Origin: CBDATB01 sp965199745
GTDB taxonomy: Bacteria; Bacteroidota; Bacteroidia; Cytophagales; Flammeovirgaceae
Reading direction: 5' to 3'
Length of the DNA stretch: 64,000 nt
Assembly (NCBI GenBank): GCA_965199745.1
Contig: CBDATB010000010.1
Span: forward strand, 62,001-126,000
The first letter of the stretch is position 1. Each line of letters starts with the position of its first letter. A program made the translations under genes and the position numbers. The notes beneath the pieces are model-generated. The model searched no databases. It worked only from the letters and a program-made list of their open reading frames with translations, and was not told the DNA's origin. This document shows, piece after piece, positions 19,042-28,679 of the stretch.

Positions 19042-19641
19042 ATGAAAAAACTTAATAGCTTAACAAGTACCTGCGTACCTATCCATACTGAAAATATTGA
19101 TACCGATCAAATCATTCCTGCGCGCTTCTTGAAGGCGACTACCCGCGATGGCTTTGGCGACAAATTGTTTAGAGATTGGTGCTATGACGAGCAGCAACAA
19201 CTCAAAACAGATTTTGTATTGAATGATTGCACTTACAATGGTTGTATTTTGGTAACTGGCAGAAACTTTGGCTGTGGATCTAGTCGCGAACATGCCGCTT
19301 GGGCTATTTATGATTATGGTTTCAGGGCGGTGGTCTCAAGTTTTTTCGCTGATATATTTAAAAATAATGCACTCAACAACGGCTTATTGCCCATCACAGT
19401 GTCTCAAGAATTTCTTAATACCTTATTGAGTTGCATTGATGCTGACCCAGCGATGCAAGTAAATATTGACTTAGAAAAGCAAACCATCGCAGTACCACAA
19501 ACATCCCTGTATAGTACTTTTCCAATTGAGACCTACAAAAAATTTTGCTTGTTAAATGGTTACGATGATATTGATTATCTGTTGAGTATATCAGACGAAA
19601 TTAGTCGTTTTGAGCAGAGTAATTGTAGTAATTTTTTTTAG
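19042..19641 (+). CDS. leuD: 3-isopropylmalate dehydratase small subunit
   Basis: A 199-residue protein of the aconitase swivel-domain type that pairs with LeuC to isomerise 2- and 3-isopropylmalate in leucine synthesis. Hallmarks are NIDTDQIIPARFLK (residues about 18-31), the GRNFGCGSSREHA substrate loop (about 76-88), and KNNALNNGLLPI. Length is normal for the family. leuC and the other leucine genes are not in this window, so this gene is separated from its partner or sits at the edge of a dispersed set. Confidence 0.9.
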   Translation: MKKLNSLTSTCVPIHTENIDTDQIIPARFLKATTRDGFGDKLFRDWCYDEQQQLKTDFVLNDCTYNGCILVTGRNFGCGSSREHAAWAIYDYGFRAVVSSFFADIFKNNALNNGLLPITVSQEFLNTLLSCIDADPAMQVNIDLEKQTIAVPQTSLYSTFPIETYKKFCLLNGYDDIDYLLSISDEISRFEQSNCSNFF

Positions 19642-19648
19642 TGAACTA

Positions 19649-19671
19649 CCCAAAAACTAAAGATTTTTGGG
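19649..19671 (+). terminator. Hairpin after leuD
   Basis: CCCAAAAA and TTTTTGGG pair as an 8-bp stem with a 7-base loop, directly after the leuD stop. Flanking GTGAA and TTCAC can extend it. There is no clear T run after it on the plus strand, so its strength as a terminator is uncertain. Confidence 0.35.
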
Positions 19672-19841
19672 CTTCGAGCTTCACAGCCATTTGCTCATAG
19701 CTTCTCTAAAAGAGGGTAGGGGTCTTGCGTTAGCTCAACTCGTGTACGGTCTAGTCTCTAACAAGATTTTTAAGTCTTATACTGACGGGGTAGATATAGG
19801 ATTGGCTAATTTTTATAAATAAATTAATAACATTTAATATT

Positions 19842-21299
19842 TTGAAAAAACAAGAAATCATCTGCCTCTTGGCAGGTCTTTCAGCTTATACATTGAAAGG
19901 AAATAAACATTTACCTATAGCTAACATCATCTTCGACTCACGGCAAGCCCAGGCTGATACTTTATTTTTTGCTATCAAAGGTATACACTCGGATGGTCAT
20001 CTGTTTATTGATAAAGCTATTGCTGCTGGTGCTACTGCTGTGGTTTGCGAGCAATTACCCAAAAATTTAACAAAAGGTATTACCTACATTTCTGTGCCTG
20101 ATAGTGCTTTGGCAATGGGTATTATTGCAGCAAATTTTTATGAGAACCCTTCTAAAAGTATACGGCTAGTAGGTATTACTGGCACCAATGGTAAAACTAC
20201 CACAGCTACTTTATTGTACAATTTATTTAATAAGCTCGGCCATCAAGTAGGGTTAATTTCTACTATAGAAAATAGAATTGATGGAAAGGTTTTACCTACT
20301 AAACATACCACACCTGACACTCTGCTCATCAATCGATTACTCGCCAGGATGGTATCAGTTGGATGTACTCACTGTTTTATGGAAGTCAGCTCTCATGCAC
20401 TCGTGCAACAACGAACAGCCGGACTCTTCTTTTCGGGTGCCGTATTCAGCAATATTTCTCACGACCATCTTGATTATCACAAGACTTTCAGGGCATACAT
20501 CGAGGCAAAAAAACTGTTATTTGACGAACTCGCGCCAGGTGCTTTTGCTTTAGTCAATACCGATGATAAAAGGGGAAGAGTAATGCTCCAAAACTGCCGG
20601 GCAAAGCCTTATACTTATGCCTTACAATCAGCTGCTTATTTTAAAGCAAAATTATTAGATAATACGCTCAAAGGTTTGTTACTAGATATTGACAACCGAC
20701 AAGTATGGTTTTGGCTAGTAGGAAAGTTTAATGCTTATAATTTGCTGTCTACTTATGCTACAGCGGTGCTGCTAGATCAAGAATCTGACCGAGTGCTTCG
20801 GACTCTTTCAGGTATTAAACCCATTAGAGGACGCTTTGAGCAAATAATCAGTAAAACAAATATCAAAGGTATTATCGACTATGCGCACACGCCTGATGCA
20901 TTGGAAAATATATTGAAAACTATTGACCAGACCCGAAAAGCTCAAGAGCGTATTATTACAGTATTTGGTTGTGGGGGCGACCGCGACAAAGCCAAGCGCG
21001 CACTCATGGGCAAAGTAGCTGCCCGGTGGAGCGACCTAGTGATTATCACTTCCGACAATCCGCGAAGTGAAGACCCCCAAGACATTATTGCCGATATTCG
21101 AGCAGGGCTTAGTCCACAGAAATTGTCGCAAACTTTATCTATCACGCTTCGGCAACAAGCCATTGCAAAAGCCTTTACACTGGCCCGACCCAACGATATT
21201 GTACTCATTGCGGGGAAAGGTCATGAAGATTACCAAGAGATAAACGGAAAACGCCAGCATTTTGATGACTTAGAAGTGTTGAGGCAATTAATGAATTAG
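19842..21299 (+). CDS. murE: UDP-N-acetylmuramoyl-tripeptide synthetase (meso-diaminopimelate-adding)
   Basis: A 485-residue cytoplasmic ligase that adds the third residue to the peptidoglycan stem peptide. It starts at TTG (19842); no ATG gives a sensible N-terminus. The ATP loop GITGTNGKTTTATLL is near residue 111, the THTTPDTLL-like substrate segment (KHTTPDTLLINRLL) near 152, and SHALVQQR near 183. The motif DNPRSEDP near residue 404 is the form that selects meso-diaminopimelate over lysine. It stands apart from other mur genes here, 200 bases after leuD. Confidence 0.9.
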   Translation: MKKQEIICLLAGLSAYTLKGNKHLPIANIIFDSRQAQADTLFFAIKGIHSDGHLFIDKAIAAGATAVVCEQLPKNLTKGITYISVPDSALAMGIIAANFYENPSKSIRLVGITGTNGKTTTATLLYNLFNKLGHQVGLISTIENRIDGKVLPTKHTTPDTLLINRLLARMVSVGCTHCFMEVSSHALVQQRTAGLFFSGAVFSNISHDHLDYHKTFRAYIEAKKLLFDELAPGAFALVNTDDKRGRVMLQNCRAKPYTYALQSAAYFKAKLLDNTLKGLLLDIDNRQVWFWLVGKFNAYNLLSTYATAVLLDQESDRVLRTLSGIKPIRGRFEQIISKTNIKGIIDYAHTPDALENILKTIDQTRKAQERIITVFGCGGDRDKAKRALMGKVAARWSDLVIITSDNPRSEDPQDIIADIRAGLSPQKLSQTLSITLRQQAIAKAFTLARPNDIVLIAGKGHEDYQEINGKRQHFDDLEVLRQLMN

Positions 21300-21429
21300 T
21301 ACATGATTTTTTTATTTAAGTATGAAATAGCAAAAAATATTATCAACTTACCAGACTAACCACATAATTATTGCTATAACAACAGTATTATTTTCTCTTT
21401 TTTTGTCTGTAACTTAGACAAGACAGCAC

Positions 21430-23752
21430 ATGGCAAAAAAAATATTTACACTCCATCGGGTCGTTCTGTGGTTTCGAACGAGCTTTTATGAAATTATTTT
21501 CTTTTTCCCTGTCCATCTTTTTATTTACCATATCAAAAAGAACCAAATCATACTTACCTTCTGGTTGGTATTATTTGCTGTTGTATGCAGAAAGTTGGGC
21601 GATGGTATGGGTATTCCTTATTTGTTTCTAGCCCCAGAGTATCTGGATCGTGTAAATGCACTCAGCTTTTGCTTAGTAGGTGTTTCGCTGGGTTCTTTTA
21701 TCATTTCTTTTCATATCACTACTTATATTCTTAACGGATATCGCTATAATTTTTTGATCAATGTTCCTTATCCTTTTATTAAATTTTGTATTAATAATAG
21801 CCTTTGGCCACTGCTTTTTAACATGATTTATATTTGGTGCTTTGTGCACTTTCAAGTTGAGTATGAGGATGCAAATACTCCCGATATAATTCTAAAAATT
21901 TTGGGTTTTTTAGCAGGAGAGATTTTTGTTTTTCTCAGCTCTTCTGCCTATTTCATCCAAACGAATATGGCTATCTTTCGCTCTTTATCTGAAAAACTCG
22001 ATAGACGTATTAAAAAAACTAACCTTCAGCGGGTGAATGTAATGGAACGCCTGAAAGCTGCCAAACAGCAGAATGTAATTATTCATTCTTATATCGAGCC
22101 TCCACTGCGCATTAAGTTAGTCAGTAATAAGTCTCCTTACCACAAGGACATGATCATTAAGGTTTTTGACCAAACGCAACTCAATGCTTTTTTTATTCAA
22201 ATTTTTTGCTCTCGGATCTATTATTCTACTTGGCTTATTCAGGCATGTACCCGGTGTGCAAATACCTGCTGCTGCTAGCATGTTATTGTTGTTTAGTGTT
22301 TTACTATTGCTGTCGGGGGCTATTGCCTACTGGTTCAAAGAATGGGCAGTTACACTAACGTTAATCGGTATTGTACTGATTAGTCTTTTCTACAAAAATT
22401 CAAGTGTTCAAGATCCTTTCCACCGCGCTTCAGGAATTAGCTACGATAGCCTTGTTGCTTATGAACCCAAACATCTGGATACAATACATACACCCGAGCA
22501 TGCCCGTGAAGACTATTTACATACCATTGGTATTTTAGAGAACTGGAAAAATAAATTTGATATGCGAACTAAGCCAAAAATGATCTTTATTTCGGTAAGT
22601 GGAGGAGGGCTACATGCTGCTGTGTGGACTTTAAATATTTTGCAATATCTCGATAGCCTGACCAACGGTGTGATACAAAAAAATACTGTACTCATAAGTG
22701 GTTCATCAGGCGGGCTGATTGGTGCAGCGTATTTCCGTGAACTAGCCCTGCGCAAACGACAAGGGCAGATTACGGATATGTATGATAAGTCTTACGTAGA
22801 AAGCCTTGCTAAAGACAAACTTAATTCACTTATATTCTCCGGAAATTACGTTACGATTTGTTTTTTAGTCTGAACAAATTGTATGTTTCCACTGAAAACT
22901 ATTATATAGATAGAGGGCATGCACTCGAATATCAGCTAAACACTGATACTAAAGGTTATTTAGATAAAAAATTGGGTGATTACAGACTACAAGAGCAGCA
23001 CGCCGAAATACCGCTAATGATTATTTCTCCGACCATCCTTAATGATGGCAGAAAACTTGTCATTGCCTCACAGCCCATGTCTTACATGAGCCGGGGTACT
23101 GTCCAAAACCGTTACAAGCATATCAATTCGACACTAAAAGCGATTGAGTTCAGAAGAATGTTTGCTCATGCCAAGCCCGATAGCTTACACTTTTTAAGTG
23201 CTTTGCGAATGAGTGCTACTTTTCCTTATGTAACACCAAATGTAGTTCTACCGAGTTATCCTTTTATGGAAGTGGCCGACGCAGGAATTGTCGACAATTT
23301 TGGTATTGCTAATCTAGTAGTATTTATGAATGTGTTCAAAGGCTGGATAGCCGAGAATACTTCTGAGGTCATATTGATAGAAATACGGAATACACCGAAG
23401 GTAAAACACCGCATACCGCCGCGTACACACCGAACAGTTTTTCAAAATATCATTACACCAATTACTGATTTCCTCTTGAATCTTACCAACAAACAGGATT
23501 ACTATAACGACTATCTACTGGAACAGTGGAGCAAAGACCCGGCTTTGAATATGCATGTCTTTTCTCTTCAGTATCGACATGAGCAAATAGGTCGTACACG
23601 TGGACTTTCTAAGAAAGTATTCTCTGAGTTGGCGTTTAACTTCTAAGGAAAAAGAAAGTATCATTACAGAGAAATACTCACCTGCTAACAAAGCTGTATC
23701 GCAAGCACTTGTCAAAGCGTTTCAGCCCGTTGAACCTTGCCTGAATAAGTAA
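21430..23752 (+). pseudogene. Patatin-like phospholipase with membrane N-terminus, broken by three frameshifts
   Basis: Three overlapping open frames (21430-22278, 22166-22873, 22858-23646) and a tail to 23752 make one protein of about 770 residues. The N-terminal third has several membrane helices. The lipase part has the oxyanion segment SVSGGGLHAAV, the nucleophile motif SGSSGG (G-x-S-x-G) and the catalytic Asp in VADAGIVDNFG, as in patatin-like hydrolases. The breaks lie at T runs near 22190-22209 and at 22860-22866, and near 23640; a one-base change at each restores the sense. All catalytic residues are kept, so the decay is recent or the breaks are sequence errors. As written the gene cannot make an active enzyme. 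Confidence 0.7.
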
Positions 23753-23788
23753 AGTATTGATTAGGGTTTGCTCAAAGGGTCAAAAAGC

Positions 23789-23863
23789 CATGGACTCCAG
23801 CTCATGTTGAGGTATACTAAAAGTCCGCACGCTTTTACTCAAGCAAATAATACAAATATACAA
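23789..23863. repeat. Dispersed intergenic repeat, copy A
   Basis: Begins CATGGACT and includes GAGGTATACTAAAA and TTTTACTCAAGC then TACAAATA. A second copy with the same blocks in the same order and orientation lies at 37886-37950, about 14 kb away, also just after a stop codon. The copies differ by an 11-base gap and scattered substitutions. Confidence 0.5.
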
Positions 23864-23961
23864 TAGTCGATTTTTTTCAGCTAGTTAAAAAAACTGCGTT
23901 TCAAACTGTTTAGAACTTCTATATCCGATTAAAAAAATCGGTTTATCTCCGTGTAGGCATA

Positions 23962-24972
23962 TCACTCATAAAGTTTTGTCACAAACTCGCCATAACCGTT
24001 GTATTTCAGCGTAGGTCTTGCTGTGCCGTTGGGAATGTAATATTCTTGCACCTGCGACCACCTAGGGTGAGGTACGTCTGGATCTACATTAGAGATAAAA
24101 GGATATTCGTGAGGAACAAGTTTGTGCCAAAATGTTTCTGGCTGCCGGTTAATAAATGCTATTTCAACCACTGATTTAATATTTTTATAGCCATATTTCC
24201 ATGGAACAACTAAGCGTATTGGTGCGCCGTTTTGTTTAGGTAGCGGCTTACCGTAAATACCTGTTGCCATAAAAGCCATTTCATTCATTGCCTCATCTAT
24301 TCTTAATCCTTCAAAATAAGGCCACGGATACCAGGGCTGGCTTCTTACCCCTACCATCTGATGAGCGTTCATTTGAGTGACCATTCGGATGTGCGTTGCA
24401 TCGCTGTTTGGTTCGAGAAATTTAACAAGCTTTGACAATGGAAAACCCGTCCACGGAACAACCATAGCCCATCTTTCTACACATCTAAACCGATAAATAC
24501 GCTCTTCCAAACCTATTTTTTTGATCAAGTCTTCAAGCCGATGATTTCCTTTATTTTTTACTTTTCCCGATACATTAATTGTCCAGTCGCTAGTATCAAA
24601 TTCATCCACATATTGATAAACATTATAAATATTGTTGTCGGAAGGGTTAATAAATTCATAAAAATTATTGTAGTGCGTTGCATGATATTCTTCGGTAGGT
24701 GGCTGCCCAACCGTATATTTACTGTTTCTTTGGGCAGGATACAAATCTTCCATACCCGGAAAGGTGAAGTCATTATTGGGTTTTTGCACCTCAGCTTTAT
24801 TCTGTTGGGTAGACCGAACACTGCAAGCATTTAAAGCACTAGGCGCAAGCAGCATTCCGCCAGTTGCTAAACCGAGTTGCTTAATAATTTTTCGCCTTTG
24901 CTTATAAGTATTTTCTGGTGTAATCCGCAAAGATCTGTCTTCCCAAAATTTTAGTGGGATATAATTCGCCAT
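23962..24972 (-). CDS. msrP: Protein-methionine-sulfoxide reductase catalytic subunit, molybdoenzyme
   Basis: A 336-residue periplasmic oxidoreductase of the YedY/MsrP family that repairs oxidised methionine in envelope proteins. The N-terminus has a twin-arginine signal (QRRKIIKQLGLATGGMLLAP), and a Cys follows soon after. The molybdenum-ligand Cys is in FRCVERWAMVVPWTG near residue 164. NNFYEF near 100, GVRSQPWYPWPYFEGLR near 205 and the C-terminal NPDVPHPRW-like segment (NVDPDVPHPRWSQ) are typical. The membrane haem partner MsrQ is not adjacent, so electrons may come from another donor or from a gene elsewhere. This gene is intact although the plus-strand genes on both sides are damaged. 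Confidence 0.88.
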   Translation of the reverse strand: MANYIPLKFWEDRSLRITPENTYKQRRKIIKQLGLATGGMLLAPSALNACSVRSTQQNKAEVQKPNNDFTFPGMEDLYPAQRNSKYTVGQPPTEEYHATHYNNFYEFINPSDNNIYNVYQYVDEFDTSDWTINVSGKVKNKGNHRLEDLIKKIGLEERIYRFRCVERWAMVVPWTGFPLSKLVKFLEPNSDATHIRMVTQMNAHQMVGVRSQPWYPWPYFEGLRIDEAMNEMAFMATGIYGKPLPKQNGAPIRLVVPWKYGYKNIKSVVEIAFINRQPETFWHKLVPHEYPFISNVDPDVPHPRWSQVQEYYIPNGTARPTLKYNGYGEFVTKLYE

Positions 24973-25093
24973 AATATTAATGAGTTGGGAAAAATATTTT
25001 CGATAAGGGATATGAAAATAAGCGATTTCACCAAACCTTCAATAATAGTAACAAAGTTAGAAAAAAATCGATTAGTCGAGAATATATACTAAA

Positions 25094-25734
25094 ATGAAAA
25101 ATGATATGGCAAAAAAGAAATTAAAAAAGTTTTATGAAAACGAGTAGCAGAAAAATATCATAGAGTCCGGAAAACCTCTCTATGATACAATAAAAGGACA
25201 GTGGGCATTATTTTTTGGTAGTCACGGAGATATTGTGCTAGAGTTAGGATGCGGACGAGGAGAATATACTACCGGACTAGCAAGTATTTTTTCCGAAAAA
25301 AAATTGATAGGTGTAGATATTAAAGGAGACAGGATCTGGTATGGAAGTAAACAAGCAATTGCTCTGGGATTAGATAATGTGGCATTTCTAGAACAGGCGT
25401 ACACACACTTGCAGACTTTTTCCAACCCGATGAAGTTAGTGAAATATGGATTACTTTCCCAGACCCACGACCACGCAAAAGGGAGGCAAAAAGAAGACTG
25501 ACACATCCTCGTTTTCTAGCAATTTATCAAAATATTCTTTGTGGCAGTGGTACGGTACACCTAAAAACAGACAGCGAATTACTTTTTGATTATACTACGA
25601 AGGTATTGACAGAACTCGATATTAAACCGACAGTATGGACTAAGGATTTGTATCAGTCTCCACACTTAAAAGCACATCGGGGAATTATGACGCGCTATGA
25701 GAAGATTTATTTGCAGCAGGAGTTTAATAATTAA
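25094..25734 (+). pseudogene. trmB: tRNA (guanine-N7-)-methyltransferase, disrupted
   Basis: The sense matches TrmB, which makes m7G46 in tRNA. The start region MAKKKLKKFYENE is followed by a TAG at 25145 where homologues continue toward their substrate-binding part. The SAM motif LELGCGRGEYTTGLA begins near codon 49, then IGVDIKGDRIWYG. In the T run near 25420-25430 the frame shifts; the new frame gives the family hallmark ITFPDPRPRKREAKRRLTHP and continues to a TAA at 25732-25734. So there is one nonsense codon and one frameshift. Either the gene is dead, or two sequence errors are present. TrmB is widely conserved though dispensable in many bacteria. Confidence 0.75.
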
Positions 25735-25944
25735 ATACCTCAGTTTTTGTTTTTCACAAGCTTGACTTTAAGCCTATAAGCTAATGAAGCAATATTTTCA
25801 ATAGATTACTTGTCACAGTGTGTAATGATGATAATAATTAAAATTGGAACGAAAAAAATATATAAGCGTTAGTGATTCAATTGCAGTCCATTTGCTGCTA
25901 CAAAAAATCAGTAAACTAGCCCTCAATTAAATCATTTACTATCA

Positions 25945-27430
25945 ATGAAAAATAAATTCATCATCTTTCTATTATTGGTAGTAACTATTCTGCCAAGTTG
26001 TGAGAAAAAAGAAGAAGTTCAGCCTGACCTGCCGGCTTTGAAGTACTAAGCAGTGATAACGGGGTAGTAGTATTTAACAATACATCTGAATTTGCCTCTC
26101 TCTACCACTGGGATTTTGGCGATGGAAATACCTCCAACGAGGTGAGTCCAACACACGCCTATACTTACTGAAGGGGATTTTAATACTACCCTCACCGCTG
26201 TAAGCATAGACAGCGATAGCTTCAGTGATACTACCAGTACTTCAGTTGTGATTGAAATAAATAGTGTACCCACCGACATAGCCCTAAGCAGTGATAGCGT
26301 GCAGGAAAATCAAACCGCTAGTGGTAGGTAGTTTCAGTAGCACAGATGCTGACTTAGAAGACAACCACACATACATTTTAGTCAATGGCGAAGGACATAG
26401 TGGTAATGGTAGCTTTAGCATTAATGACAATAATTTGATAACCGCCGCAGTGTTCGACTATGAAATACAATCTTCATATTCTATACGAGTACGCACAACA
26501 GACGCAGATGGCTCAAGCTATGAAAAAGTGTTTACTATTATCATATCCGATACAGACGAACTATTTATTACTACATGGCAAAATAATGGTAGCAATCAGA
26601 GCATTACGATCCCCACGACAGGTGACGGCTATAACTATACTGTTAATTGAGGCGATGAAAACATAGATACGCAACAAACAACAGATGCTAACCATACATA
26701 TACCAACGCAGGTACTTATACAGTCAGCATTTTAGGAGATTTTCCCAGAATTTATTTTAATAACCTGGTTCCAGATTCAAAAGATAATTCAACAAAAATA
26801 CAAAGCGTAGAACAATGGGGAAGTACTCAATGGACATCAATGAACAGTGCCTTTGCAGGATGTACCAATTTAGTAGTAAATGCTGCTGATATGCCTAACC
26901 TTTCCAAGGTTACTGATATGAGTGGTATGTTTAGCCATGCTACTGATTTCAATCAAAACATAAGTAACTGGGACGTGGCTAACGTTGAGGATATGACTGG
27001 TATGTTTGAAGATGCTACCGCCTTTAACCAAAACATAAGCAACTGGGACGTGTCCAACGTTGAGGATATGACTGGTATGTTTAGCCATGCTACTGATTTC
27101 AACCAAAACATAGGAAAATGGGACGTGGCTAACGTCAATAATATGTTTAGCATGTTTAGCCATGCTACTGCCTTCAACCAAAACATAAGCAACTGGGACG
27201 TGTCCCAAGTTACTCGCATGAATGATATGTTTAGCAGTGTAAGGCTTTCTACCTCAAACTACGATGCTATATTGAAAGGGTGGGCAAAAAAGAGTGTACA
27301 GAATAATGTTGTCTTTAGTGCAGGAGCTAGCCAATACACTGCAAGTACGTCAGTACAAGCAGCACGCAACCTACTTATCGCTACTTATGGTTGGAGAATT
27401 ACCGATGGTGGCAGTGTAGTTAGTAAATAA
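25945..27430 (+). pseudogene. Surface lipoprotein with PKD, cadherin-like and BspA/DUF285 repeats, disrupted
   Basis: Starts with a lipoprotein signal (MKNKFIIFLLLVVTILPSC). Order of parts: a PKD domain (HWDFGDGNTSNEVSPTHAY), a cadherin-like domain (FSSTDADLEDNHTY to VFTIIISDTDE), the FITTWQNNG / ITIPTTGDGYNYTV entry segment of BspA-like proteins, then four FNQNISNWDVSNV-type repeats and a closing domain. Breaks: a frame change near 26041, stops near 26170, a frame change near 26325, and a TGA at 26648-26650 where the family has Trp (VNWGD). The longest surviving piece is the Met-initiated frame 26840-27430. Such proteins bind surfaces or host factors. As written no full-length product is possible. 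Confidence 0.65.
26927..27226 (+). repeat. Four tandem 75-bp repeats encoding BspA-type units
   Basis: Units start at 26927, 27002, 27077 and 27152. Each encodes 25 residues of the pattern MFxxATxFNQNIxxWDVxxV. Base identity between units is high, especially around the AACCAAAACATAAG block, so copy number could change by recombination or slippage. Confidence 0.8.
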
Positions 27431-27573
27431 TGTACCCGCCGAGTCCTAGGCGCAGTAGTTTGGCACTAGATAGCGCGGCAGGTGTTGCAACAGCAGAAGT
27501 TCGCGGCAGAGCCTATTTATTTGCCACAGGGTATAACGATGATAGGGTGAGCGTATTCAGGATAGACAATTAA
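27430..27573 (+). pseudogene. Fragment of a secreted repeat domain
   Basis: A 47-codon frame whose ATG overlaps the TAA of the preceding remnant. The C-terminal part GVATAEVRGRAYLFATGYND followed by DRVSVFRIDN resembles a unit of the beta-propeller-like repeats (TAEVGGxTYLFVAGxxDDGVSVF) found in large Bacteroidota and cyanobacterial surface proteins. Only one unit is left. It is probably a scrap of a larger lost gene, perhaps the same one as the preceding lipoprotein. Confidence 0.4.
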
Positions 27574-27640
27574 TTGCGATCTCGCAAACTCAAGGCATAT
27601 TTTCCCACAGCTACCTGTGCGGATTACACTCATGCACGTG

Positions 27641-27699
27641 ACTTTACCGCTTGTGTCCCACCCGTTACCTTAGTACGAGTGGGACACAAGCGATAAAGT
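27641..27699. repeat. Near-perfect 21-bp inverted repeat (hairpin)
   Basis: Arms 27641-27661 and 27679-27699 match at 20 of 21 positions (core CGCTTGTGTCCCAC / GTGGGACACAAGCG) around a 17-base loop. It lies between the surface-protein scraps and the arginine operon. The bases after it (CTTGCAAAAAGATTTTTTG) are not a clean T run, so it may be a bidirectional terminator, a protein site, or a small repeat element. Confidence 0.6.
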
Positions 27700-27731
27700 T
27701 CTTGCAAAAAGATTTTTTGAAAATTTTTGTC

Positions 27732-27739
27732 TACCTTTG
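27732..27739 (+). promoter_or_regulatory. -7 box (TACCTTTG) upstream of the arginine operon; rest of 27574-28094 holds no supported gene
   Basis: TACCTTTG is an exact match to the Bacteroidota -7 element TAnnTTTG. TTG triplets are present upstream but at poor spacing (12 or 27 bases). If used, it would give a leader of about 350 bases before the acetyltransferase start at 28095. That leader has several GC-rich segments that could fold, for example GGCCCTGCCAGGGC near 27979. I recognise no known riboswitch in it. Confidence 0.3.
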
Positions 27740-28094
27740 CCGAAACACATTTCAAAAACTGAACTGAACATTAAATAAAAACAGGGAAAGGCTTTGCCAT
27801 TGCGCAAGCATTATAAAACCTGAATCTCGCTCACCGCTTGAGCGTGGGTAGTTAGCTCTCTTCTATATATAATGTCTAACACAATTATGAATACTACCGC
27901 TACATATTGCTCTTTTTGCCGTAAAAACAACGGCTTTCCAGTTGCTACTGCCCACATAATTTTACGCAGGAACGTCAGGCCCTGCCAGGGCTTTCTCATT
28001 TGTTAAAGCGTTCCATACGCTTACTATCCAACCCTTTGCTGTTTTCTTTCAAAGAAGTACTCGGTGGCCCTCAGCTGCCATTAATTGTTAAACC

Positions 28095-28679
28095 ATGTGT
28101 ATAGAAATTAAAAACGCAACCCGAAAACATCTTCATCATGCCAACACTATTTGCCAAATGATAGAAGAAGCTACCCAAAAAAGAGGAACAGGTATTGCCA
28201 AACGTTCCGTTGAATATGTGCAGCAAAAAATCGAGCAGGGAAAGGCAGTTATTGCACTTGACAAAAATAAAATAATAGGCTTCTGTTATATAGAGTCTTG
28301 GAGTCATGGGCAGTATGTTGCTAATTCGGGGCTAATTGTACATCCCGACTACCGTAAAACGGGCTTAGCAAAACAAATAAAAGCAAAAATATTTAGGCTA
28401 TCTCGCGAGAAATTTCCCAAAGCCAAAATTTTTGGCATTACTACCAGCGGTGCAGTCATGAAAATTAATAGTGAATTGGGTTACAAACCGGTAGTTTTTT
28501 CTGAATTGACTGATGATAAACAATTCTGGGCAGGTTGCCAGAGTTGCAAAAATTATTCTGTGCTGCGAGCTAATGACTATAAAATGTGCCTCTGCACAGC
28601 AATGCTATTCAACCCAGAAGCTGAAAAACCAAAAAAACATGTGAGAAAAAGTAAAATTCCCCCAAAAATAAAAACATGA
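28095..28679 (+). CDS. GNAT N-acetyltransferase, likely first step of arginine synthesis
   Basis: A 194-residue acyltransferase at the head of the arginine operon. The GNAT acyl-CoA site is visible as SGLIVHPDYRKTGLAKQIK (about residues 75-93), preceded by the IGFCYIESWSHGQYV strand. It ends in a Cys-containing segment (WAGCQSCKNY and CLCTAMLF) that I associate with the Bacteroidota arginine-cluster acetyltransferases. By position it should acylate glutamate, in place of the classical ArgA. Its stop overlaps the argG start (ATGA at 28676-28679), so the two are translationally coupled. Whether the donor is acetyl-CoA or succinyl-CoA cannot be read from the sequence. Confidence 0.75.
   Translation: MCIEIKNATRKHLHHANTICQMIEEATQKRGTGIAKRSVEYVQQKIEQGKAVIALDKNKIIGFCYIESWSHGQYVANSGLIVHPDYRKTGLAKQIKAKIFRLSREKFPKAKIFGITTSGAVMKINSELGYKPVVFSELTDDKQFWAGCQSCKNYSVLRANDYKMCLCTAMLFNPEAEKPKKHVRKSKIPPKIKT

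Noticed and set aside
26870..27219. Minus-strand frames with repeated peptides
   Set aside because: They are antisense readings of the BspA-type tandem repeats.
26927..27226. CRISPR-like spacing of repeats
   Set aside because: The 75-bp units are contiguous and coding, with no spacers.
27872..28006. A 44-codon frame with CSFC and a later His/Cys, resembling half of a Nanos-type zinc finger, and with several Arg codons, upstream of the arginine operon
   Set aside because: Spacing of the Cys/His residues is off by one at two places, the second finger is absent, and no terminator/antiterminator pair for an arginine leader is visible. Probably chance.
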